Source of the DNA: an uncultured Myxococcales bacterium
GTDB lineage: Bacteria; Myxococcota_A; UBA9042
Direction of reading: 5' to 3'
Length of the DNA: 64,000 nucleotides
Assembly: GCA_903924465.1 (NCBI GenBank)
Contig: CAIYBN010000082.1
Coordinates: forward strand, 1-64,000
Within the stretch, counting starts at the first letter, position 1, and each line of letters opens with the position of its first letter. The notes under the pieces are model-generated. The model was not told the DNA's origin, did not search any database, and saw only the letters and a list, made by a program, of their open reading frames with translations. A program made the translations under genes and the position numbers. Positions 36,891 to 45,413 of the stretch are shown here, piece after piece.

Positions 36891-38339
36891 TCAATCGTGC
36901 TGTTCGGCCAATTCGCTCAAGTCTGTGGTATCGCTGCGGTCTGGCCAACGTTGTGCTTCATAGGCGCGGAAGTGTGCGTCCAGCGCCCGCATTTCTTCAA
37001 ACAGCCCGGCGCCCGTTGCGGTCGGCTCTGCGTGGCCGAGAACGGTGTCTGCGCCGGCGCGGTTGATCTGGATAATCTTGCGAAATCGTTCGTTCCAAAA
37101 GTCATTCGTCGCTTCTGGCCTTCCGGCGCTCGCCATTGCCTCGTACAGCCGCGCGATAGGCTGAAACGCGTGGACCGCGAGCAGGACGCCATGCAACGGT
37201 CGCGGATCCGGCCGCACCGGCGACGGGTACAACGGCGACCAAGCATTGTGCAGCAGCGGGTCGAGCCGAAACGCCGCATTCAGCTTGTTATGCTGAAACT
37301 CGTGAACCACTGCCTCGGTCATGGTCATTTGCTGCGGGTGGAGCGTCAGGTACACCAGGCCAATCGCTTCCTGAAAACTCGCCGACAGATGCTTCTCCGC
37401 GTCGTAGCCGACCGGCACCACCAGGCGCAAGCACAGGCGCAACTCTTCGCCGATCAAGGGCAAATGCGCGTCGATATCGGCGATTGACTGACGCAACGAC
37501 GCGACCCACTCGCTCGCCTCGTGCTGGCCCAAGTCCAGATGATTGCCGTTCTTGTCCGGGTGCGCGTCAAAGTGGGCCAGCGGATTGTTGTCCGTCAGCG
37601 CGAGCAGGATCCCGGGCACAACGGTCAGATACGGATGCTCCACTTCCGCCGGCAGGCCAAATTCCTGCTTGTGATCGAGCCACTTGCCGTCGGGACGCAG
37701 CGGCAGCGCGCAGGTTTGCATGCCTTCGTGCAGCGTCAGCGCGTGCGGGCGGAACTTGAGCGCGGTGACGACTTCATGCGGGCGCAGCAGCAGGTTGGCA
37801 GTAGGCGATCGCAGCACGGGGAACCGACCGTCCGGATCGCGGCCGATCGTCACACCCGCCGGCGGAAGTTCACCCAACGTCGCCAGTTCCAGCAGCACGA
37901 GCGCGCACAGCTCGCGCAGCCAGGCGTTGAGCACCGTCGGATCCGGTGTGCCCTCGAGTTGGTGCTGGATGCACGCGACCAGCACGGAGACTGTTGGCTG
38001 GCGAACAACGTGGAGCGACTTGCGCGGATCGCGTTGGGTCGCCGCGCGCAGCGCCTGACACGTCCGGTCGTAGAGCGCGCGGTTGTGGCTCGCCACCGCC
38101 GCCAGCGGAACCCGCGCCAGATCGCGAAGGACATGCGCCCAATACGCACTCAGCACACGGCGCAACGTGCGGGTATCCGCCTGGGGCACCGTCAAATCGT
38201 TCAGTTCCAGCCCCTGGGGACGATTGGCCTGCGTCGGATCACCCGCCATCCACACCTCCAGCTGCAAATCTAGCAGCAGACTGGCCAACTGCAACGCAAC
38301 TTTGTCAAGGCTGACGGGCTTGCATTGCGCAGCGGCCAT
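36891..38339 (-). CDS. HEXXH-motif protein, putative aKG-HExxH-type peptide beta-hydroxylase (TIGR04267-like)
   Basis: MTEAVVHEFQHNKLNAAFRLDPLLHNAWSPLYPSPVRPDPRPLHGVLLAVHAF resembles the mod_HExxH family core. Confidence 0.6.
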   Translation of the reverse strand: MAAAQCKPVSLDKVALQLASLLLDLQLEVWMAGDPTQANRPQGLELNDLTVPQADTRTLRRVLSAYWAHVLRDLARVPLAAVASHNRALYDRTCQALRAATQRDPRKSLHVVRQPTVSVLVACIQHQLEGTPDPTVLNAWLRELCALVLLELATLGELPPAGVTIGRDPDGRFPVLRSPTANLLLRPHEVVTALKFRPHALTLHEGMQTCALPLRPDGKWLDHKQEFGLPAEVEHPYLTVVPGILLALTDNNPLAHFDAHPDKNGNHLDLGQHEASEWVASLRQSIADIDAHLPLIGEELRLCLRLVVPVGYDAEKHLSASFQEAIGLVYLTLHPQQMTMTEAVVHEFQHNKLNAAFRLDPLLHNAWSPLYPSPVRPDPRPLHGVLLAVHAFQPIARLYEAMASAGRPEATNDFWNERFRKIIQINRAGADTVLGHAEPTATGAGLFEEMRALDAHFRAYEAQRWPDRSDTTDLSELAEQHD

Positions 38340-38368
38340 CGCTACGGTGCACGCTGGGCAGGCAGGGA

Positions 38369-39391
38369 GTGGCAGTGTACCGAATCCTCAGCAAAACTTG
38401 GGGCTTTCTTGGCCTTGGCTTGATCGTCGCGGTTTGGCCTTCGTTGGCGCACGGCGCCGACCCCACGTTGAATCCCACGGTCAGCTTGGACGGCTGCGAT
38501 TGCCAACGCGCGCCGAGTGGACTTTGCCGCCGTTGGCTGCGCAACGATTTGAGTTGGCAACTGTTTTCGCCCGAGCCGGCGAGCGACGGCTTGGACAACG
38601 ACGCGCTGGAGCGCGCGATTCTGGAGTCTTTTGCCAGCTGGCAGGCCGTGAATTGCCAAGTCTGCACAACGACGGGCACGCTGCCGCCTTTGCCTGCCGA
38701 CGTCACCGATGCCAGCGCCGCGCGCCCCAACGGCGACACGGGCTGCATCGCGATTCCGTGCGACAGCAATCCGCTCGGCCTGCAATTCGACTACGGCGGA
38801 ATCAATCCGACGCCGCTGTTGGCCTCGGACTGCTGGAGTGCGACTGGGCCTTGTGACGGTTCAGAGGAAAATACCAGCCAGATTGCGTTCCTGCGCACCG
38901 ATGCCCGTTGGCCGATGTCGAAGTTGACCGTGACGACAACGTTCCTGACGACGGCCCAGGACGGCCACATCGTCGACGCGGACATTCTGCTGCGCGACAC
39001 GACGCACGTATTTTGTTATAGCAAATGCGATGTTGCGCAATGGGACGTGCGGGCGGCGCTGGTCCTGGAACTGGGCGACGCGATTGGCCTTGGGAGCCAA
39101 GCGACGCAAGCAACGGGCCCGATCAAGCCAACTGACGCGTTGCCGACGTACGTCGCGCCAGACCTGGCGACGTGCGGCTGTCTGGCCTATCGCTACGCGA
39201 CGAATTTGGACCAGTGCGTGGCGCCGGCCGCGTCCAATGGTTGCGATGCGGGTCCGCAGAAGCCCTTGCCGCCTGCGCCTGCGCGCTGGCCTTGGCCGCT
39301 CGGTGCAACGGTCCTCGCCGCTTGCTTGCTGATCGTGCGGCGGCGTCAGCGAAAAGGCGTCAGTTCATCTGCGCCCCATCGACGGGCGTAG
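38369..39391 (+). CDS. Matrixin-like secreted protein with lost catalytic residues; C-terminal TM plus RRR tail (MYXO-CTERM-like)
   Basis: DADILLRD...WDVRAALVLELGDAIGLGSQ aligns with HELGHxxGLGHS but lacks all three His; C-term WPLGATVLAACLLIVRRRQRK; GTG start. Confidence 0.6.
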   Translation: MAVYRILSKTWGFLGLGLIVAVWPSLAHGADPTLNPTVSLDGCDCQRAPSGLCRRWLRNDLSWQLFSPEPASDGLDNDALERAILESFASWQAVNCQVCTTTGTLPPLPADVTDASAARPNGDTGCIAIPCDSNPLGLQFDYGGINPTPLLASDCWSATGPCDGSEENTSQIAFLRTDARWPMSKLTVTTTFLTTAQDGHIVDADILLRDTTHVFCYSKCDVAQWDVRAALVLELGDAIGLGSQATQATGPIKPTDALPTYVAPDLATCGCLAYRYATNLDQCVAPAASNGCDAGPQKPLPPAPARWPWPLGATVLAACLLIVRRRQRKGVSSSAPHRRA

Positions 39392-40320
39392 GCCTCGCTG
39401 ACGCCGGAACAGGTGTCAAAAGCCTGGCACGTGCGGCAGGTTTCCGCATAACAGCCCAATTCCGCTTCGATGTGGGTGATCGGGTACAAGCGGTCACCGC
39501 TCACGTCGTCGAGGTAGTGCGTCTCGCCAAAGCCCGAGCGACTCATGTTGCGGGCGCGCGGGTCGTCGATGGCGCAGAGCGGAAACGATTCCAGATGCCA
39601 GGTCAGGTTGATGGCCTCGCACGCCGCCACGAAAGCCTGAACGCCTGATGCCACGTCGCGGTAGCGCAGGTCGATGCCGGGCCATGCGCCGCCGCGGCCT
39701 ACGGTCGTGGGAAAACAGATCTTCAGTTCGATGTCATGGCCCCAACGCGCAACCGTCCAGTCCAAATAGTCAAGCAATGTTGCATGGTTGATCGTGCTGA
39801 GCACAAGATTGAGCATCACCGGCACGCCGGCGGCGACGAGCGCGTCGATGCCAGCGAGGATTTCGCTATGACCCTTGGCCGTCACACCGCTCATCTCTTG
39901 CGACACGGCCGGAATGTGGCTGTGCATGGAAATGATCGCGCGCTGCAAACCCTCTTCGACCGCGCGATCGGCGAATCCGACCTGGGCGAACGTGCGGCCG
40001 TTGCTGTTGATGTCCCACACCATGCTGCGATCGTTGAGCCGCTGAATGACGGCCCAAAAAGCCGGGTGGCTCGTTGGCTCGCCACCGGTGACGACGACGC
40101 GTTTCAGGCCCTGATCGGCCAGCCAGTCGACGCGGCGCAGCAATTCCTCCTGCGGCGTCAGCCACGCTTCCGGTCGGCCGGAGTTGGAGCACATGGGGCA
40201 GTGGTTGTTGCAGGCCTCGCCCAGGCGAAACAGCGCGATGCTGCGCGCGGTAACAGGCAACGACGGCGGCGTGCGGCGGCGCATCAAACGGGTGCGGGAC
40301 TGGTGGACGGGCAACGTCAT
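39346..40320 (-). CDS. Radical SAM protein with C-terminal Cys-rich (SPASM/twitch-like) region
   Basis: GEACNNHCPMCSNSGRP (CX3CX2C), VVTGGEPTSHP, C-terminal CYAETCRTCQAFDTCSGV. Confidence 0.85.
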   Translation of the reverse strand: MTLPVHQSRTRLMRRRTPPSLPVTARSIALFRLGEACNNHCPMCSNSGRPEAWLTPQEELLRRVDWLADQGLKRVVVTGGEPTSHPAFWAVIQRLNDRSMVWDINSNGRTFAQVGFADRAVEEGLQRAIISMHSHIPAVSQEMSGVTAKGHSEILAGIDALVAAGVPVMLNLVLSTINHATLLDYLDWTVARWGHDIELKICFPTTVGRGGAWPGIDLRYRDVASGVQAFVAACEAINLTWHLESFPLCAIDDPRARNMSRSGFGETHYLDDVSGDRLYPITHIEAELGCYAETCRTCQAFDTCSGVSEAYARRWGADELTPFR

Positions 40321-40409
40321 CGCCCACAGCATGCCGCAGCGGCCGGCCAGTCGCCAGCCCAAACGCGATCTGCTAAACTTCGCGCCGCACCCTGCAACGA
40401 AGAGGCATC

Positions 40410-40850
40410 ATGGCGAACCTGCAAGAAACCCTGCTCACCGCGGTCAATCGTCCCAAACTCGTGCGCGACTGCGCGGGCCTGATCGACGAAGAGGTCGGCA
40501 AGAAAGGCGGACTGTCCGGGCTCGCCATCAAAGGCGCATTCGCGACGGTCAAGGCGATCAAGCCCGGGTTCATCGACGGCGTGATCACGATCTTGCTGGA
40601 CGAGTGGGTCGCGAAGCTGGAAGGCTATTTCACGCGCTGGACCGACGGCGGCAAGGTGGGCTCCTTTGGCGCGACTTGCAGCAAGGACGCCAGCGGCGTT
40701 GCGGAAAAGCTGCTGGAAGTGACCGATGGCCGGGCCAAGAAGGCGGATCCGAAGATCGCGTCGCTGTACAACCGGCTGCGTCCGAATGCCAAGGAGCACG
40801 TGGTCAGCGCGGTGCCCGGTTTGGGTCGCATCGTTGACAAATACCTGTAG
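40410..40850 (+). CDS. DUF6918-like protein
   Basis: MANLQETLLTAVNRPKLVRDCAGLIDEEVGKKGGLSGLAIKGAFATVKAIKPG. Confidence 0.6.
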   Translation: MANLQETLLTAVNRPKLVRDCAGLIDEEVGKKGGLSGLAIKGAFATVKAIKPGFIDGVITILLDEWVAKLEGYFTRWTDGGKVGSFGATCSKDASGVAEKLLEVTDGRAKKADPKIASLYNRLRPNAKEHVVSAVPGLGRIVDKYL

Positions 40851-41423
40851 CTACTGCGGTTTGTCGGGAATCGCGGCATCCGGCGGCAGGCACAGCGCGA
40901 TTTCCTGGGCAAAGACGTCGCGGATCCGCCGCTGGGTCGGACCGCCTTGCTGGCAGTCGCCCTCCGGATGATGCCGCGCGCTCTCGTCGTCGACCTGGAC
41001 CATGCCGTCAGAGCGCAAGATCGGATAGGTCGCGCAATCGAACGGCTTGAGTCCAGGCCAAGGCAGGCTGAGCGCGTCCGAAGCCATGTGCAGCGCGCAC
41101 TTGTGGTCGGCACGGACAAACACGCAGCCTTGACGGCCGGAGCCATCTGCCCGCGGCCCGACTGCGGTCGGCAGGCCAATTCCGCTCGGAAAATCAGCTG
41201 TTTCCAGCGTCTCGTCGCCAAACCAGCGATCCTCTTCGTCGGCGTAGGCCGGTGCCATCAACGGGCGGACGTGAACCGCGGCGTCGAGGATGCGCTGGAC
41301 GTGTCTCAGATCGACCCAAATGCCGTTGACGCAGCAAGCGCCTCCGCACCTGTCCAGCGTGCAACGCTCACCGCGGGCGGTGCGCCAAAGGCTTTTGTGC
41401 AGCGTCGGTGACGGTTCGGCCAT
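40851..41423 (-). CDS. YkgJ-like Cys-cluster protein
   Basis: CTLDRCGGACCVNGIWVDL...C...C..Y....C.... Confidence 0.6.
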   Translation of the reverse strand: MAEPSPTLHKSLWRTARGERCTLDRCGGACCVNGIWVDLRHVQRILDAAVHVRPLMAPAYADEEDRWFGDETLETADFPSGIGLPTAVGPRADGSGRQGCVFVRADHKCALHMASDALSLPWPGLKPFDCATYPILRSDGMVQVDDESARHHPEGDCQQGGPTQRRIRDVFAQEIALCLPPDAAIPDKPQ

Positions 41424-41572
41424 GGCGACAGTGTGCCGGCAACGGTGGCGGATGAGAAGCAGCGGAGTTCGGCTTGCATCGATCGCGCAAAACGGCTAGT
41501 TCGCAACGGGATCATTTGGGGCGCCGCAGGACGCGCGCCGCATCACGATGGCGTCAACATGGACAAAATAGC

Positions 41573-42736
41573 ATGATTTTGCTGAAGAACGCAGAAGTCT
41601 TCGCGCCGCAGCGCTTGGGGCATCGCGACGTCCTGGTGGCGGGTGGCAAAGTGGTGGCCATGGCCGCACACCTGGACGTGCCGCCGTCCTGGTCTGTTGA
41701 AGTGCTGGATGTGCAAGGACAAAGGCTGATTCCCGGTTTGATCGATGGCCATACCCATCTGGCCGGCGGTGGCGGAGAAGCAGGTGCAGCGACGCGGGTG
41801 CCGTCCGTGTCGCTGACCCAGCTGACCCTGGCGGGTGTGACGACCGCCATCGGCCTCCTGGGCACGGACGCGCGGACGCGGACGATCGCGGAACTGCTGG
41901 CGTGCGCGCGCGGGTTGAGCGACTTGGGCTTCAACGCGCTCTGCTACACCGGCAGCTATGAAGTGCCGCCGACCACGTTGACTGGCTCCGTCCGCGGCGA
42001 CATCGTGCACATCGACCGAATCATCGCCTGCGGTGAACTGGCGCTGTCCGATCACCGATCGTCGCAACCGACTTTTGACGAGTTCGTCAAGATCGCCGCT
42101 GATTGTCACGTCGCCGGCATGATGACCGGCAAAGCGGGCCTGCTGCACCTGCACATGGGCGACGGCAAGCGCGGCTTGTCGCTCATCCAGCGCGCGCTCG
42201 ACGAGACCGAACTGCCGCCGCGCACCTTTCACCCGACCCACGTGAACCGGCAAAAGTGGCTCTGGCAGGACGCCAAGGCACTGGCGCGCCGCGGCTGTGT
42301 CGTGGATGCGACGGCGTTTCCGGCGGACGAAGACGGGCTTTCCGCGGCCGCAGCGATGGCCGATTGGCTCGACAGCGATCTACCGCGCGAGCGGTTGACG
42401 GTCAGCTCCGACGGTGGCGGTTGCCTGCCGACCTTCGATCGTGACGGCGTGCTGCTGCACATGGACGTGGGACGCAGTGCGGCGCTGCTCGACGAAATCC
42501 GCGTGCTGGTCCACGACGGCCGATCGCTGGAGGACGTGCTGCCGTTTGTGACCAGTCATGTCGCCAAGCATTTTCGCCTGCCGGGCAAAGGACGCATTGC
42601 GGTCGATGCGGACGCCGACCTGGTCGTGCTCTCGGAATCGCTGGCCGTCCACCACGTGATCATCGGCGGTCAGTGGTTTGTGCGCAACGGTGTGCCCGTT
42701 CGGCGCGGTCTATTCGAGACGGTTGAGACATTGTGA
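41573..42736 (+). CDS. iadA: Isoaspartyl dipeptidase-like amidohydrolase
   Basis: VLDVQGQRLIPGLIDGHTHLAGGGGEAG, TFHPTHVNR, LTVSSDGGGCLPTF. Confidence 0.88.
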   Translation: MILLKNAEVFAPQRLGHRDVLVAGGKVVAMAAHLDVPPSWSVEVLDVQGQRLIPGLIDGHTHLAGGGGEAGAATRVPSVSLTQLTLAGVTTAIGLLGTDARTRTIAELLACARGLSDLGFNALCYTGSYEVPPTTLTGSVRGDIVHIDRIIACGELALSDHRSSQPTFDEFVKIAADCHVAGMMTGKAGLLHLHMGDGKRGLSLIQRALDETELPPRTFHPTHVNRQKWLWQDAKALARRGCVVDATAFPADEDGLSAAAAMADWLDSDLPRERLTVSSDGGGCLPTFDRDGVLLHMDVGRSAALLDEIRVLVHDGRSLEDVLPFVTSHVAKHFRLPGKGRIAVDADADLVVLSESLAVHHVIIGGQWFVRNGVPVRRGLFETVETL

Positions 42737-42780
42737 GACATGGTGAGGCAATCAAGAGACGTTGTGAGACAGGTTGAGTC
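42725..42780. repeat. Helically phased GAGAC-type pentamer repeats (6 copies)
   Basis: GAGAC/GAGGC/GAGTC starts at 42725, 42735, 42745, 42756, 42766, 42776 (10,10,11,10,10 bp). Confidence 0.75.
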
Positions 42781-42857
42781 TTGGCCGGCCTGGCGCGCTC
42801 GAGCCGAATCCGTGAATTTACGCGCTGGAACGAAGGAAATTGAAGATTGCGCAAGGC

Positions 42858-42873
42858 TGGCACGCACTGTGCA
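42858..42873 (+). promoter_or_regulatory. Candidate sigma54 promoter TGGCACG-CACT-GTGCA
   Basis: GG (42859-42860), N10, GC (42871-42872); 11/12 match to TGGCACG-N4-TTGCA; predicted TSS ~42884. Confidence 0.55.
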
Positions 42874-42883
42874 TTGGATTGTC

Positions 42884-43064
42884 ACGTGGCACGCGCCCCA
42901 CCGTGTGCCAGTCTCGGTCGATGCACCGCTCCTTTGTTCGAGTGTGCGCGACCCCGCGCTACGTGCCCCGATCACGTAGCGGAGTGACCTGCCCCACACG
43001 GTCACTCTGCGGTGAAGCGCCGGTCAGTCCCCACACTGGCCGGCGCTTCACCACACGATTTTCG
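42884..43064 (+). ncRNA. Candidate structured sRNA: five hairpins, four with CCCC(A/G) loops, terminating in an 18-bp stem
   Basis: Inverted repeats 42887-42910, 42916-42953, 42957-42981, 42982-43007, 43011-43052 read directly. Confidence 0.5.
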
Positions 43065-43142
43065 CCTCCGATGTCCTCCAGTCACGCTTGTCCAGCGCGC
43101 GGGAATCCGTGACAATCCCGCCGTCTGACCGAGGTGCGCGAC

Positions 43143-44585
43143 ATGAGTGCGATGAAGCTGGTGTCTCTGGGAATTCTGCTCGCACTGTTGGGCTGCGGCG
43201 AAACGGCGTCCAACGTCGACACAGGCGACGGCGACGTCACGAGCGCGGACGATGGCGCGACCGGATCGGATGTGCATGTACCGAATTGTCATGGCAATTT
43301 CGACTGCGACGACAAGAATCCATGCACCACGGATCACTGCTCGGCGGCGTTTGAGTGCGTCCATGAGTTGAATTTCAACCCGTGCGACGACGGCAAAGTC
43401 TGCACAGAGTCAGATAGTTGCGATCACGGCGTGTGCAAAGGCACGAGCCTGGCATGCGTTGATGGCAATCCGTGCACCGACGACGATTGCGGCCCGGGCG
43501 GCTGCATCAACCTCGCCAACGCCGCGACGTGCGACGACGGCGACGGCTGCACGGTGGGCGATCTGTGCACCAAGGGCAGCTGCTTGAGCGGCAAGCCGAT
43601 GGTTTGCGGCGATGGCAATCCGTGCTCGACCGGGGCCTGCAGCGGCGGCACCTGTGTGGCCGCCAATCCCGGCGCGGCGTGTGAGGACGGCTCGGCTTGC
43701 ACTGAAGGCGATCACTGCGTCGGCGCCAAGTGCGTGGGCACCGCGATCGTCTGCAACGACGGCGATCCATGCACCAACGACGCATGCGTCGCCGGCAGTT
43801 GCACCTACACCGTTCATACCGGCGCGTGCGACGACGGGGACCCGTGTACGGGCGGCGATGTGTGCACCTTGGGTAAATGCGCCGGCAAGGCGCTCACCTG
43901 CGACGATGCGAATGCGTGCACGACGGACTCCTGCAGCGGCGGTTGCGTGCACGAAAACAACGACAACGCTTGCAGTGATGGCTTGAGCTGCACGAAGGAA
44001 GATTACTGCCAGAACGGGGCATGCGGCGCCGGGTGGATCGATTGCGACGACGGCAACGCGTGCACGACGGACGCGTGTTTGCCCGGCGGCTGCGTCCACA
44101 CGCCGTTCCTCGCGCCCACGTGCGACGACGACGACGCCTGTACGCTGAACGACACCTGCGCGGCCGGCAAGTGCGTGGGTGCCAGCATGAACTGCACTGA
44201 CAACCAGCCGTGCACCACCGACTCGTGCGACAACGGCGCGTGCATTCACGAGAATAACGACAACGCCTGCGACGATGGCATTGCCTGCACCAAGGAAGAC
44301 TACTGCCAAGGCGGCCTGTGCGGCCCCGGCTGGACCAACTGCGATGACAACAACGCGTGTACGACGGACGCGTGCCTGCCCGCCGGCTGCACACATACGC
44401 CGCTCGCCGGATCTTGCGACGACTTTGACCCCTGCACCGGCGATGGCACGTGCAGCGGAGTGGGTGTCTGCCAGCCGGGCACGCCTTTGCCCGCCGGCAC
44501 CGCGTGCGACGATGGCAACGTTTGCACCAGCAACGACGTCTGCACGGCGAACGGAATCTGCGCCGGTGTGACAAGCTGCCCCTGA
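43143..44585 (+). CDS. Cys-rich repeat lipoprotein (DGNxCTxDxC repeats)
   Basis: Lipobox LLGCGE; repeated CDDGNACTTDACLPGGC-type modules throughout. Confidence 0.8.
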   Translation: MSAMKLVSLGILLALLGCGETASNVDTGDGDVTSADDGATGSDVHVPNCHGNFDCDDKNPCTTDHCSAAFECVHELNFNPCDDGKVCTESDSCDHGVCKGTSLACVDGNPCTDDDCGPGGCINLANAATCDDGDGCTVGDLCTKGSCLSGKPMVCGDGNPCSTGACSGGTCVAANPGAACEDGSACTEGDHCVGAKCVGTAIVCNDGDPCTNDACVAGSCTYTVHTGACDDGDPCTGGDVCTLGKCAGKALTCDDANACTTDSCSGGCVHENNDNACSDGLSCTKEDYCQNGACGAGWIDCDDGNACTTDACLPGGCVHTPFLAPTCDDDDACTLNDTCAAGKCVGASMNCTDNQPCTTDSCDNGACIHENNDNACDDGIACTKEDYCQGGLCGPGWTNCDDNNACTTDACLPAGCTHTPLAGSCDDFDPCTGDGTCSGVGVCQPGTPLPAGTACDDGNVCTSNDVCTANGICAGVTSCP

Positions 44586-44656
44586 CGCTACCGCAGCTGC
44601 CGGCTTTCGCGCTACACTCCCGCGCACTGTCGGCGCCGGTCCGACTGCAGGACGCC

Positions 44657-45397
44657 ATGTCTTCTCACGCCACGATTCTCCGCGAAGTCCGCAGTGTCGA
44701 TCCGGATGCCTGTGCGCGTGGCCTGCGGCGGGTCACCCAGCTCTTGGCGACCGATTCCGTCCACGGCAAGCGACCGGAGGACTGGCAGGCGCAGCGCGAT
44801 CGGCTGATCGAGCTCGAACCGCGGTTCCTCGAGTTGGCGCAGTCACCGGACGACGTGCTGCGCGAACTCGTTGCGGACCTGCTGGGCGCGTGGCTGGGCG
44901 ACGCAGCCTTGGCGGCGTTGCTGATTCTGGCGCGCGATGAGACCGAGCGCGTGCGGGCTTCCGCGGTCGGTGCGCTCGAGTCGTGGCCGCAAAGTGCCGA
45001 GGCGAAGGAAGCCGTGCTGGACGCGGCGCAATCGAACAAGTGGACCATTCGCATGCGCGCCGTGCGGGCCCTGCACGCGTTTGAAGGACCTGAAGTGACC
45101 GATGCGCTCTTTGCCGGTCTCGTCGATGACGACAGCTACGTGCGGCAGGGCTCGGCGGACAGCCTGGCACGTCGGCCGTTGCCGGAATTCCACGCGCGGC
45201 TGCGGCGGCTGGCCGACTATCCTGCGCCCCACATGCTGGACGCCGCCATGGACCTGTTTGGCACGATTGGCACACCCGAAGACGCGGTATTCCTCGCCAA
45301 GACCGGATCGTGGCTTAACTTGTCGCAGCCGAGTTTTGTTCGCGCGTGGGCACGCAAGGCGGCCAAGCGCATACGCGAGCGCAGCGCAGCCCGCTGA
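44657..45397 (+). CDS. HEAT-repeat-like protein
   Basis: Repeated helical motifs (LRELVADLLGAWLGDAALAALLILARDETERVRASAVGALESW). Confidence 0.65.
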   Translation: MSSHATILREVRSVDPDACARGLRRVTQLLATDSVHGKRPEDWQAQRDRLIELEPRFLELAQSPDDVLRELVADLLGAWLGDAALAALLILARDETERVRASAVGALESWPQSAEAKEAVLDAAQSNKWTIRMRAVRALHAFEGPEVTDALFAGLVDDDSYVRQGSADSLARRPLPEFHARLRRLADYPAPHMLDAAMDLFGTIGTPEDAVFLAKTGSWLNLSQPSFVRAWARKAAKRIRERSAAR

Positions 45398-45413
45398 ACG
45401 GCAAAGGCTCTCC

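Noticed and set aside
36160-41423. Complete RiPP biosynthetic cluster
   Set aside because: No convincing precursor peptide, leader-binding protein or transporter recognised; retained only as a neighbourhood observation.
42884-43064. CsrB/RsmZ-type sRNA on the - strand (GGGG loops)
   Set aside because: Only one loop would contain GGA; most lack ANGGA, so a CsrA sponge is not supported. The + orientation with CCCC loops is preferred.
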